The translations under genes were made by a program, and so were the position numbers. The notes below the pieces were generated by a model that saw only the letters and a program-made list of their open reading frames with translations, was not told the origin of the DNA and made no database searches. Positions 1-5,838 of a stretch of 5,838 bases of DNA are shown here, piece after piece. The stretch is from an uncultured Lachnospiraceae bacterium (lineage in GTDB: Bacteria > Bacillota > Clostridia > Lachnospirales > Lachnospiraceae), in the NCBI GenBank assembly GCA_910585075.1, contig CAJUED010000101.1, positions 1 to 5,838 on the forward strand, read 5' to 3'. How positions within the stretch are numbered: the first letter of the stretch is position 1; each line of letters begins with the position of its first letter.

Positions 1-18
1 CTCCCCGCACTGATATGT

Positions 19-57
19 AATAAGGGAACCAGCCTGTCCCTGCCGGTTCCCCTTATC
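19..57 (-). terminator. Probable operon terminator hairpin
   Basis: In the minus-strand transcript, ATAAGGGGAACC pairs with GGTTCCCTTAT apart from one bulged G. The inner bases can extend the stem (GGC with GCT, one G-U pair), leaving a loop of about 8 nt. The stem is long and stable and lies about 100 bp after the last stop codon. The bases after it (TACATATC) are a poor U-tract, so termination may be inefficient, or the hairpin may serve as a 3'-end stabiliser. The rest of 58-157 shows no gene or further structure I can support. Confidence 0.55.
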
Positions 58-157
58 GTCTGTGCTTTATTGATTTTCTCCCTGTTTCCTGATTCCTCAA
101 TCCGCCAAAATTCCGATGTTTCCTATCATTATATCTAAACCAGAAATCCCCTTGCGT

Positions 158-1372
158 CTAACTTTTGTTTGACACGCTATACCAACTTGAACCAATCTTA
201 TTTTTGATCCATGCACTATCTTTTGCAAAAATAATATCCTGCTTTGTATCGACTAGCCTGCCGGATTGAAACAGGATGCTGAGTTTCATATCCGCAACAT
301 TGTTCCAGCCTTTCCCGGAAATATCTGAAATCATGTCACATATCCACTGTTTCACCTGAGCCTTATAATCACCCGGAACTTGATCCGACTGACTAACTGC
401 TGCTTGGATCAGTTCCTTAATGTCCTTGCCTTCCTTGGTATAATAGGTACTGTTTCTTTCATCCAATTCCCGCAAATCCAAAGACGTATATCTATATACC
501 TCTTGGAATGCCTGAAATTTCAGCTTGGAATCCGTTGAAATCTGCGTACTGTTACACCCATCCTGTGTGGAACATGTGAGAATATGTTTATACAGGTTTT
601 TTCCATTATCCCCCTGATTAAGCGCCTGTTCTATAGGTAACTTCAACGATTCATCCACACCATCTACGGAAATCTGGTAGCTGTACGGGTCAATCGTGTA
701 AGCACATGTGTCCGGCAACCGGGCGGGGTCAATCCCTGCATCTGAGAGGATGTTGGAAATCTGCCTGCTAACAATCTGCCGCTGAAACAATATCCTGTCA
801 TTGTCTACCACATCCCCATAGATCGGTTTCCCACGGAAAAGGGAATCCTGATAGCTTACCCCGCATATCTTACCTTCCTTATACATCCGCATCTCATTGT
901 TGTAACCTATGCTGCGCTCCACATCTGTAAGGTCTGTCTCATAATACTGCGAGCCTTTCCCAAAATATTTTTCATAGATATACCCCTCCGGGTCAGCATG
1001 TGTCTCTGCCTCTGCCGCCAATCTGACATACTTGTCTGTCAACGCCCTCCGAAATGCCGCAGATGCACTGGTATAGGTAACCGCATTGACATCAATCTTA
1101 CTTCCTGCGTTTTCCAATGCCTCCTGATTGCTCTTTGCCGCTGCATCCACATACTCCTGTAGATTGATCACACTGTCTATATCTGTATTCCGGGTTCTGC
1201 CTGACATGGCTTTCTGGGCAGTAAGCTCCTGCGCTTCACGGCTTACAGTAAACGTATCCCGGCGGTGTGTCTGCACAGTCTTATTCTGATTTACATTCTG
1301 CGGCTTTATCCCAAACATGATATCAAGCAATGTCTGATGCCGCCGAATATGGCTTTCAAGAAAAATATTCAT
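158..1372 (-). CDS. Uncharacterised DUF4885-like protein, 404 aa
   Basis: The function is unknown. The start at 1372 is backed by AGGA 6 nt upstream. There is no signal peptide or membrane segment. A short N-terminal motif, RDTFTVSREAQELTAQ at 38-53, recalls the D-x-V-x-I-S-x-x-A signature seen near the ends of some flagellar and secreted clostridial proteins. The main domain starts near 105 with ALTDKYVRLAAEAETHADPE, then GYIYEKYFGKGSQYY at 130-144, MRMYKEGKICGVSYQDSLFR at 161-180 and GKPIYGDV. A strand-rich part has YTIDPYSYQISVDGVDESLK at 225-244, followed by IEQALNQ and LYKHIL. The C-terminal part has KEGKDIKELIQAA and WNNVADMKLSILFQSGRLVD. The ADPEGYIYEKYF-to-FRGK arrangement closely resembles the family I recall as DUF4885. 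It is the last gene of the operon, and a hairpin follows about 100 bp downstream. Confidence 0.87.
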   Translation of the reverse strand: MNIFLESHIRRHQTLLDIMFGIKPQNVNQNKTVQTHRRDTFTVSREAQELTAQKAMSGRTRNTDIDSVINLQEYVDAAAKSNQEALENAGSKIDVNAVTYTSASAAFRRALTDKYVRLAAEAETHADPEGYIYEKYFGKGSQYYETDLTDVERSIGYNNEMRMYKEGKICGVSYQDSLFRGKPIYGDVVDNDRILFQRQIVSRQISNILSDAGIDPARLPDTCAYTIDPYSYQISVDGVDESLKLPIEQALNQGDNGKNLYKHILTCSTQDGCNSTQISTDSKLKFQAFQEVYRYTSLDLRELDERNSTYYTKEGKDIKELIQAAVSQSDQVPGDYKAQVKQWICDMISDISGKGWNNVADMKLSILFQSGRLVDTKQDIIFAKDSAWIKNKIGSSWYSVSNKS

Positions 1373-1378
1373 AAATTT

Positions 1379-1382
1379 TCCT
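1379..1382 (-). promoter_or_regulatory. Ribosome binding site of the DUF4885-like gene
   Basis: AGGA on the minus strand, within GTAGGAAAATTT, lies 6 nt before the ATG at 1372. The next in-frame Met (residue 19) has no Shine-Dalgarno ahead of it, so the upstream start is preferred. Confidence 0.65.
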
Positions 1383-1431
1383 ACTTTCCTTACCCCTTTT
1401 CTTTTAGAAAATGTTTACGTCATAGAGCATT

Positions 1432-2112
1432 TCATATCTGTATGTTCAGTGATGCCCGTGCAAGAGAACTGTCCGTTTTTTTCAGATTATCTTCCACAAG
1501 CTCCCTTGTGATATCCTCCAAGACACCCGAAGGTATGGCTTTACCATATGTCCATGCCGGATCAACTTCCTTAATCGCAGATACAAACGCTTGCGAATAC
1601 GCCTTACGGTACTCTCCCAATGTCCAGCCTGCCGCCAACCGATCATCCTTGTCCATTTGTTTATACATATCCATATAAATTTCCGTTTTTCCTGCTCCGT
1701 CCGCCATTCCATTTTTTTCAATATAGTTATTTTTTACATATTCAAACATTTTCTCTTTACTGTTTTCAGGAATATCAATCATCCTTTTATAACTATCTCC
1801 CGTTTCATCTGTTACAAGCAGGCCTGTCAATCCTGTAGTCGGTTCAACCCACTCTCCTCTTGCATTATAGTTTTTCATCAGATTCTTAATTGCCTGAACA
1901 CATGTAAACATACTGCCAGTACAGCCGTCCTTTGCCATTTGCCGGATAACGGCTTTATACTGCCTGCTGCCTGTGTCAATACCCGCAGCTTTTAATCGTG
2001 CCTGTATGCTGCTGCTGTTTAATTGCGAAAATTGAAACATACCCGGTAATGCCGAGCCTGTTCCTCCACCCATCTTTTGAACATGATAGCCAAAATTTGT
2101 TATATTTGTCAT
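1432..2112 (-). CDS. Uncharacterised DUF3879-like protein, 226 aa
   Basis: The function is unknown. The N-terminus (MTNITNFGYHVQKMGGGTGS) is Gly/Ser-rich and not a signal peptide. The rest looks like a compact, mostly helical domain with distinctive blocks: LKAAGIDTGSRQYKAVIRQM at 40-59, TTGLTGLLVTDETGDSYKRM at 92-111, PENSKEKMFEYVKNNY at 115-130, DDRLAAGWTLGEYRKAYSQA at 156-175 and WTYGKAIPSGVLEDITRE at 187-204. This pattern resembles the clostridial family I recall as DUF3879, and the length is about right for it, so the gene appears complete. The two cysteines, at 64 and 71, could pair if the protein reaches an oxidising place. No enzyme motif is visible. It lies 59 bp before the last gene with no terminator between, so it is probably part of the same operon. 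Gene reality is firm; the family name is tentative. Confidence 0.87.
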   Translation of the reverse strand: MTNITNFGYHVQKMGGGTGSALPGMFQFSQLNSSSIQARLKAAGIDTGSRQYKAVIRQMAKDGCTGSMFTCVQAIKNLMKNYNARGEWVEPTTGLTGLLVTDETGDSYKRMIDIPENSKEKMFEYVKNNYIEKNGMADGAGKTEIYMDMYKQMDKDDRLAAGWTLGEYRKAYSQAFVSAIKEVDPAWTYGKAIPSGVLEDITRELVEDNLKKTDSSLARASLNIQI

Positions 2113-2220
2113 AACGCAGCCTCCGTTTTATCCACCACATTCTCTGTCAGACTTCCTTTGCTATTACATCAGCAGTTTTGTCCCGTAATCAGCCATATGA
2201 TCGACACTGCCTTTGTTTTA
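2109..2220 (-). pseudogene. Possible remnant of a small gene in the gap (low confidence)
   Basis: The 109-bp gap between the 520-aa and 226-aa genes holds two protein-like stretches in different frames, neither an intact gene. From 2217 to 2164 one frame reads NKGSVDHMADYGTKLLM and stops at TAA. From 2168 to 2109 another frame reads CNSKGSLTENVVDKTEAAL and stops at a TGA that overlaps the next start codon as ATGA, the arrangement typical of translationally coupled genes. The second frame has no ATG of its own. One frameshift would join the two, as in a decayed short gene or a broken-off C-terminus. Chance open frame is a real alternative at this length. Confidence 0.22.
2120..2124 (-). promoter_or_regulatory. 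Ribosome binding site of the DUF3879-like gene
   Basis: GGAGG on the minus strand lies 7 nt before the ATG at 2112, giving a strong and well-spaced Shine-Dalgarno that supports this start over the internal Met codons. Confidence 0.8.
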
Positions 2221-2221
2221 T

Positions 2222-3784
2222 TTATAAAACTTTTCTGAACTGATACTTATACATATCGGAATACATATTGCCGGTGTAGTGTGGTGTCAGCCGCCCCTCC
2301 AGCGCACCCATATTTACCGCAAAACCGCTGTCCAAAACAGAAAACGCCCCATTCTGAAACTGGAACTGTGACGTGAAATCGGGAATCCCCACATCGCCGC
2401 TCACCCCGATATTTCCTATGATATTTCTGAGGGCATCCCGCATCTGATCGACCTTAACATTATCCTTTGTATGGTTGATCAGGTGATCCGCCTTCTTCGG
2501 CAGCCCGCCGATCTTTCCGTCAGGCAGCATATAAAGATTCTTCAAGGAGACATCCTGTCCGGTAACGCCTTTCAGGTAACGCTTCACCTCCTGCACGTCC
2601 GTGGCATACCGGTATGCGTTGTAGGGCAGATTCCCCACGCTGTCCGCAATCCCTATGTAATACTGGTACATCTTGTCGCTATACTTTTTTCCCACCAGTT
2701 TCTGTATCTGTTCCCGGACAGTTTCCTCCTCTATCCCGTCCACGGTCACCGTTCCATCGCTTCCGATCCGTATCTGCATCCCCTCTATGTCCTCACGGGA
2801 AATGCCCATGCCTTCCAATTCTTTTACGAAATCTTCCGCAAAACCGTTTTTCAGTTCCGCTTTCTGCTGTGCCTTTTCCGTGTCTTTCAGATTGGCAAAG
2901 ATCTTCACATACTCCCGCTCCGCCTCGCTTAAATCCTTACCCTCCGCCAGATCCTGCAGCAGTTCATCCACGGTGCGCCCGCCTTTGTACTTCTTTTCTT
3001 CCGGCAGGCTGTCAAACTGCTTCTGGTGAAGCTGTTCCAGTTCTTTTCTATAATTCTGCTCTGTCTCCTTTAAGACGGCATTATACTTGTCAAGATAGTC
3101 CCGCCAGTTTTCGTCTTTCCGGCTATAGGCGCTGTAAAGATTTCCATACGCTTCCCTGACGGCATCCGTCTTTTCATGCTCCTTATTTTCGCAGACATGG
3201 AAACTGATCCTATAAAAATCATTCGGGGATACTTCTTCCCCGTTTCCGTTTTCCACCTTGAGGCAATATTTGTTGGTATCCATATCCCAATTCGGAACGG
3301 ACAACTTTTTCCGCCCTTCGCCGTCCCACTCCGCCTTCCCTACCTGATTGCCGTACTCGTCATACAGAGTCAGGTCGTAATCACAACCCTCCGGCATATC
3401 TATGTAGGCTTCGACGCCAAAGTAATTGCGCTGGAAATTCGGAAATGGGATGGTGAAGTTATAGAAATCCACATCCTTTTTATCGCTGAGGCTTCCTTTC
3501 AGGTTGCTGGTCTCGTCCTTGATCAGAAAATTCAGGTCAAGAAACGCGCTGCCCTTATCCTTGTCACAGACCTCATAGGTGGTGTTCGGTCTGCGGAACG
3601 TATTGTTGCTGCTGAGCGTACAGGTATCTTCCCGCAGTTCCACGTTCTTAATCCTGTTCTTACGAAATATCCCGTTCTCGTCGAAACAAGCGTCCATTTC
3701 TTTTCTTGACATAAAGAATATCGGTCTTTTACTGAAAGCCGCTCCCCATGTGGAACCTTGTTCCTTTACGTTACTGATCTCCAT
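2222..3784 (-). CDS. Protein of unknown function with a PPC-like beta-sandwich and a helical region, 520 aa
   Basis: I cannot name a family for the whole protein. It has no signal peptide. Residues about 78-197 read like a bacterial pre-peptidase C-terminal (PPC) beta-sandwich: DVDFYNFTIPF at 104-114, CDYDLTLYDEYGNQVGK at 134-150, KYCLKVENGNGEE at 172-184, then FYRISFHV. PPC domains usually sit on secreted proteases as binding or maturation modules; here no protease motif accompanies it. Residues about 200-330 are strongly charged and probably coiled coil (ENWRDYLDKYNAVLKETEQN, EQLHQKQFDSLPEEKK). A small motif, IGSDGTVTVDGIEEETVREQ, lies at 340-359 and resembles a motif in the last gene of the operon. 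The C-terminal third is mixed and ends MYKYQFRKVL. The gene looks richer in GC than its neighbours. It may be a structural or binding component; that is inference. Confidence 0.88.
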   Translation of the reverse strand: MEISNVKEQGSTWGAAFSKRPIFFMSRKEMDACFDENGIFRKNRIKNVELREDTCTLSSNNTFRRPNTTYEVCDKDKGSAFLDLNFLIKDETSNLKGSLSDKKDVDFYNFTIPFPNFQRNYFGVEAYIDMPEGCDYDLTLYDEYGNQVGKAEWDGEGRKKLSVPNWDMDTNKYCLKVENGNGEEVSPNDFYRISFHVCENKEHEKTDAVREAYGNLYSAYSRKDENWRDYLDKYNAVLKETEQNYRKELEQLHQKQFDSLPEEKKYKGGRTVDELLQDLAEGKDLSEAEREYVKIFANLKDTEKAQQKAELKNGFAEDFVKELEGMGISREDIEGMQIRIGSDGTVTVDGIEEETVREQIQKLVGKKYSDKMYQYYIGIADSVGNLPYNAYRYATDVQEVKRYLKGVTGQDVSLKNLYMLPDGKIGGLPKKADHLINHTKDNVKVDQMRDALRNIIGNIGVSGDVGIPDFTSQFQFQNGAFSVLDSGFAVNMGALEGRLTPHYTGNMYSDMYKYQFRKVL

Positions 3785-3793
3785 TGCTGATAT

Positions 3794-3799
3794 TCCTCC
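3794..3799 (-). promoter_or_regulatory. Ribosome binding site of the 520-aa gene
   Basis: GGAGGA on the minus strand lies 9 nt before the ATG at 3784 and supports that start. The 53-bp gap to the preceding stop contains no convincing terminator, so translation of this gene probably starts afresh on a shared transcript. Confidence 0.75.
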
Positions 3800-3837
3800 A
3801 TTGTTTTCAATTATTTATCACACAGCCGCCAAACACC

Positions 3838-5052
3838 CTATAACCTTTTCAATTTCTCCAAAAATACTGTATAAAACTCTCTTTCTTTCAAGCGCGCCTG
3901 CTGCTCCTCCATACTTATGACTTTGCTGGGTTCTAAGGGATGGTCAAAATCATATAACGCCTTCTGGGTTGCCCGTATTGCTGACTCTACGGAATTACCC
4001 AAAATATCATTACTATGCAGCAAGCCATAATAATTGGCTATAGCCTGCTGTATATACATTTGTGTTATATGTGTCCTTCCATTCTTGGTTTCACCCAGTC
4101 CGTTTACTCCGACTTCTTTTACCGTCTCCATCCAAGCATCTTTTACAGATTGTGGCGCATTCGGCCCGGCACTTTGCAACACTCGTTCCTCAAAATCTGT
4201 CTCTGACACTCCCCGGATCTGTTCCTCGTCTTTTTTCCCGCACCCGGTCACTTTATCCTGTGCTGATTTCTCCGCCACAGTTTCTATGCTGTTTTTCTCA
4301 TAAACGGCCGAAACCTTTTCCTTTGTTATACTGGCCTTATAATATTGTTCGTTCGCTTCCTGCCCCATCAGCTTACGTTTCAGGGCACTTTCCTCAACAA
4401 TCCCCATATATTCAGCTCTCCGCTTTCTCTTTGCCTCCTGCTCTGCTTCAAACTGCCGCTGTGCTGCTTCCGTCGGGCCGGATACTCCACCACCACTTGT
4501 TATACAGGTATGAGCGATCTCCCCTTCTTCATCCAGAACAAGTATGTAAGAACGTATTCTATTGGGTCTCTTTGTCGCCTCTTTCTCTGCAATAAATGTC
4601 TCGACTCTTTCCATTACCTGTTTTGCAAGAGTCGGATCATCCTTCATTTTTTCTTCCAGTGCAGGCGGTACAACGATTGATTTTTTCCCAAGAGTGGATA
4701 CTGCCCTTGACTGTACGGATGAGTCTGTCATTTTAGGTTCCGGCCCGGTTGGCTTCCAGTCTAAAATAGATTCATCAACTTTATTACGGAAAAAATCATC
4801 ATGCGGAAAATCCAGCCTTTCCCATGTACCCTGTGATATCTTATATCCATCCATTACATGATAATAGGCTCCGGGAAATCTCGTCTGCCACATATCCTTA
4901 AAACTTATTCCCGATACATCCGGCCGACCTGCAGCCTTTGCCGCCGCAAGTTCCGCAAAACCCACGCCTCCGTTTGTGCCTGCCGCCGCGTTCTTCCGGT
5001 ACTGCCCTGAAAGATAATTCTCTCCCCATTTACCTGTTACGCCTAAATCCAT
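3838..5052 (-). CDS. Uncharacterised DUF6033-like protein, 404 aa
   Basis: The function is unknown. The start is ATG at 5052, behind a strong GGGAGGAG; the frame is open up to an ATG at 5121, but those 23 extra codons overlap the promoter region. The Gly/Ala-rich N-terminus (MDLGVTGKWGENYLSGQYRK) has no hydrophobic core and so no signal peptide. Residues about 115-190 contain SIVVPPALEEKMKDDP, a conserved-looking segment ending LVLDEEGEIAHTCITSGGG, which resembles the core of DUF6033 as I remember it. Residues about 195-260 are charged and helical (FEAEQEAKRKRRAEY). A second block runs from about 293 to 404: SAGPNAPQSVKDAWMETVKE, then NDILGNSVESAIRATQKALY, then a KEREFY helix near the C-terminus. 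It is the first gene after the operator and so probably the lead gene of the operon. I see no catalytic motif. Gene reality is near certain; the family label is tentative. Confidence 0.85.
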   Translation of the reverse strand: MDLGVTGKWGENYLSGQYRKNAAAGTNGGVGFAELAAAKAAGRPDVSGISFKDMWQTRFPGAYYHVMDGYKISQGTWERLDFPHDDFFRNKVDESILDWKPTGPEPKMTDSSVQSRAVSTLGKKSIVVPPALEEKMKDDPTLAKQVMERVETFIAEKEATKRPNRIRSYILVLDEEGEIAHTCITSGGGVSGPTEAAQRQFEAEQEAKRKRRAEYMGIVEESALKRKLMGQEANEQYYKASITKEKVSAVYEKNSIETVAEKSAQDKVTGCGKKDEEQIRGVSETDFEERVLQSAGPNAPQSVKDAWMETVKEVGVNGLGETKNGRTHITQMYIQQAIANYYGLLHSNDILGNSVESAIRATQKALYDFDHPLEPSKVISMEEQQARLKEREFYTVFLEKLKRL

Positions 5053-5060
5053 CTTCACTT

Positions 5061-5068
5061 CTCCTCCC
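5061..5068 (-). promoter_or_regulatory. Ribosome binding site that decides the start of the DUF6033-like gene
   Basis: GGGAGGAG on the minus strand, followed by 8 nt and then ATG at 5052-5050, is a near-ideal Shine-Dalgarno. The earlier in-frame ATG at 5121 has no comparable site: GCGCCAGATCT precedes it directly and overlaps the end of the regulatory repeat. This fixes the start at 5052. Confidence 0.85.
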
Positions 5069-5091
5069 ATGTGATAAATGTTCTTACCTTC

Positions 5092-5097
5092 TTTATC
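5092..5097 (-). promoter_or_regulatory. Candidate -10 element of the operon promoter
   Basis: The hexamer GATAAA (minus strand) matches TATAAT at 4 of 6 positions and begins about 30 nt after the nearer TTCGCGCC repeat. That is close to the spacing between the AgrA site and the -10 box in staphylococcal agr promoters, as I recall it. At normal spacing the -35 region (TGAAAA) is poor, as expected for an activator-dependent promoter. A weaker alternative pairs TTGCAG at 5104-5109 with TAAGAA at 5081-5086. Either choice puts the transcript start inside the longer possible reading frame that begins at 5121, which argues against that earlier start. Confidence 0.35.
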
Positions 5098-5127
5098 GCC
5101 GGTCTGCAAAATATTTTTCATAGATCT

Positions 5128-5158
5128 GGCGCGAACTGCTCCATTTTGGGCGCGAAAC
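5128..5158 (-). promoter_or_regulatory. Probable LytTR response-regulator operator (two direct repeats, 21-bp period)
   Basis: Read on the minus strand, GTTTCGCGCC and AGTTCGCGCC occur in tandem. Their common core TTCGCGCC lies at 5156-5149 and 5135-5128, so the copies start exactly 21 bp apart, two helical turns. LytTR regulators such as AgrA and ComE are known to bind direct repeats of about 9 bp separated by about 12 bp, which is this geometry. The site lies 24 bp after the kinase stop codon and about 76 bp before the chosen start of the next gene. The inference is that the regulator paired with the adjacent kinase binds here to activate the operon. The repeat sequence itself does not match a consensus I can name. 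Confidence 0.68.
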
Positions 5159-5181
5159 TTCTAACTATATCGTTAAACGGC

Positions 5182-5838
5182 CTACGCGGTTTTTCCATTC
5201 ATCATGACGGTAAGGCTGAATTTCTTCCTGCCGCCTGTCTCGGAGATTGCGATATCAATATCACCCATATACTTCCTCGCACATCTTTGCATGTTGGATA
5301 TGCCGATCCCATGCAGCCTCCTGTTTCCCTTGCTGCTGACCGGCAACCCGCTTTCTTTTTCCATGACAATGTTCCCTGCAAAATCATTCTCAACCTCTAT
5401 AAAGAACAGACAGCCTCTTACAAAAGAACGTAAGCTGATCTGTTTTTCACCCTCTGCCCTGCCGCACGCTTCTATGGCATTTTCCAGCGCATTATTCAAG
5501 ATCACAGCAATGTCATAAACATCTATCAGCAGGTTGCATGGATAAGCGAAATCAACCTCAAACGGTATCTGTTTCTTGCCCGCTTCCTGTCCTTTCTGGT
5601 GGATGATGATGTCCGTGATCGGATTGCCTGTCTGATAGGTAAAGTCTAACCTGCTGACCGTTTCCTCCATTTTCCCGATATAGCTTTCCAGTTCTTCCTC
5701 CACGGAATCTGCCGCGCCTTTGACAAGCAGGGAGATATTGGCTAAATGGCTTCTCATATCATGCCGGAGCCCTCTCATGTCACTATAGATATCCTGTATC
5801 TCTGCAATCTCTTTCTGCATCTGCCGGACTTGGTTTTC
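5182..5838 (-). CDS. AgrC-type GHKL sensor histidine kinase, C-terminal part (5' end outside window)
   Basis: This is the cytoplasmic kinase half of a peptide-sensing histidine kinase of the AgrC/ComD type (SpoB-like dimerisation helix plus GHKL ATPase). The reading frame stays open to the window edge, so the Met at 5820 is internal; 218 residues are visible. Numbering from that Met, a coiled helix leads to the phospho-acceptor motif LRHDMRSH at 18-25, where His20 is the likely autophosphorylated residue. The N box ILNNALENAIEAC is at 107-119 and the single G box HGIGISNMQ at 170-178; both bind ATP. The domain ends normally at residue 212. The usual N-terminal membrane sensor is presumably encoded beyond 5838. 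Such kinases normally signal to a LytTR-domain regulator, which fits the repeat pair just downstream. No terminator follows the stop, so read-through into the next gene is possible. The family call is firm; the ligand is unknown. Confidence 0.93.
   Translation of the reverse strand, partial: ENQVRQMQKEIAEIQDIYSDMRGLRHDMRSHLANISLLVKGAADSVEEELESYIGKMEETVSRLDFTYQTGNPITDIIIHQKGQEAGKKQIPFEVDFAYPCNLLIDVYDIAVILNNALENAIEACGRAEGEKQISLRSFVRGCLFFIEVENDFAGNIVMEKESGLPVSSKGNRRLHGIGISNMQRCARKYMGDIDIAISETGGRKKFSLTVMMNGKTA

Noticed and set aside
1397..1413. TTTTC-TAAAA-GAAAA hairpin-like sequence in the gap before the last gene
   Set aside because: The stem is five base pairs and A-T rich, and a purine-rich stretch follows instead of a U-tract, so it gives no evidence of termination.
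2164..2196. Ten-codon ATG-to-TAA reading frame in the 2113-2221 gap (MADYGTKLLM)
   Set aside because: There is no Shine-Dalgarno ahead of it and it is too short to support as a gene. It is mentioned only as part of the possible remnant.
2614..3159. Long plus-strand reading frame opposite the 520-aa gene (181 codons)
   Set aside because: It is Ser/Pro/Cys-rich with no domain pattern, and it lies entirely antisense to a gene with clear domains and a strong ribosome site. It is a shadow of that gene.
3176..3709. Plus-strand reading frame of 177 codons rich in Ile/Val/Phe
   Set aside because: It is antisense to the PPC-like region of the 520-aa gene. The hydrophobic look comes from reverse-complemented Asp/Glu/Lys codons, and I see no independent promoter.
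3800..3811. Small inverted repeat ATTG-AAAA-CAAT (minus strand) between two operon genes
   Set aside because: The stem has only four base pairs, mostly A-T, with no U-tract after it, and it lies next to the ribosome site. It is too weak to be a terminator.
4062..4595. Plus-strand reading frame of 177 codons, with overlapping shorter frames
   Set aside because: It is antisense to the DUF6033-like gene, with Ser/Leu/Pro/Cys-biased composition and no recognisable motif.
158..5052. The first and last operon proteins both being exactly 404 aa, suggesting duplication
   Set aside because: Their sequences and motif order differ throughout, so the equal length is coincidence.

Overview
The window looks like part of an accessory locus from a low-to-moderate GC Gram-positive anaerobe, most likely a member of the Lachnospiraceae or a related Clostridia. 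The reasons are the strong GGAGG-type ribosome binding sites, the AgrC-type histidine kinase, and four proteins that resemble uncharacterised families I know mainly from clostridial genomes. Family names are from memory and could not be searched here. Every supported gene lies on the minus strand, so transcription runs from position 5838 towards position 1.

In transcription order: (i) 5838-5182 is the C-terminal part of a peptide-sensing GHKL histidine kinase, cut by the window edge. (ii) 5181-5053 is a control region. It holds two copies of TTCGCGCC (minus strand) exactly 21 bp apart, the layout expected of a binding site for a LytTR response regulator. A -10-like hexamer follows, then a strong Shine-Dalgarno. 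(iii) 5052-3838 is a 404-aa DUF6033-like protein. (iv) 3784-2222 is a 520-aa protein with a pre-peptidase-C-like beta-sandwich and a long charged helical region. (v) 2221-2113 is a 109-bp gap holding what may be the remains of a small gene. (vi) 2112-1432 is a 226-aa DUF3879-like protein. (vii) 1372-158 is a 404-aa DUF4885-like protein. (viii) 157-1 is a gene-free tail with a strong hairpin at 19-57, probably the end of the operon.

The four genes after the kinase run in one direction with gaps of 53, 109 and 59 bp. I see no convincing terminator between them, and each has a good ribosome binding site, so they are probably one operon. None has a signal peptide, lipobox, sortase motif or membrane segment, and none shows a recognisable enzyme motif. 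The best reading is that a peptide-responsive (agr-like) two-component system switches on a set of proteins of unknown function that may act together. The matching LytTR regulator and any signal peptide gene are not in the window and probably lie beyond position 5838. The 520-aa gene looks richer in GC than its neighbours, and it shares a short VDG-centred motif with the last gene. Both points hint that the operon was assembled from related or imported modules.
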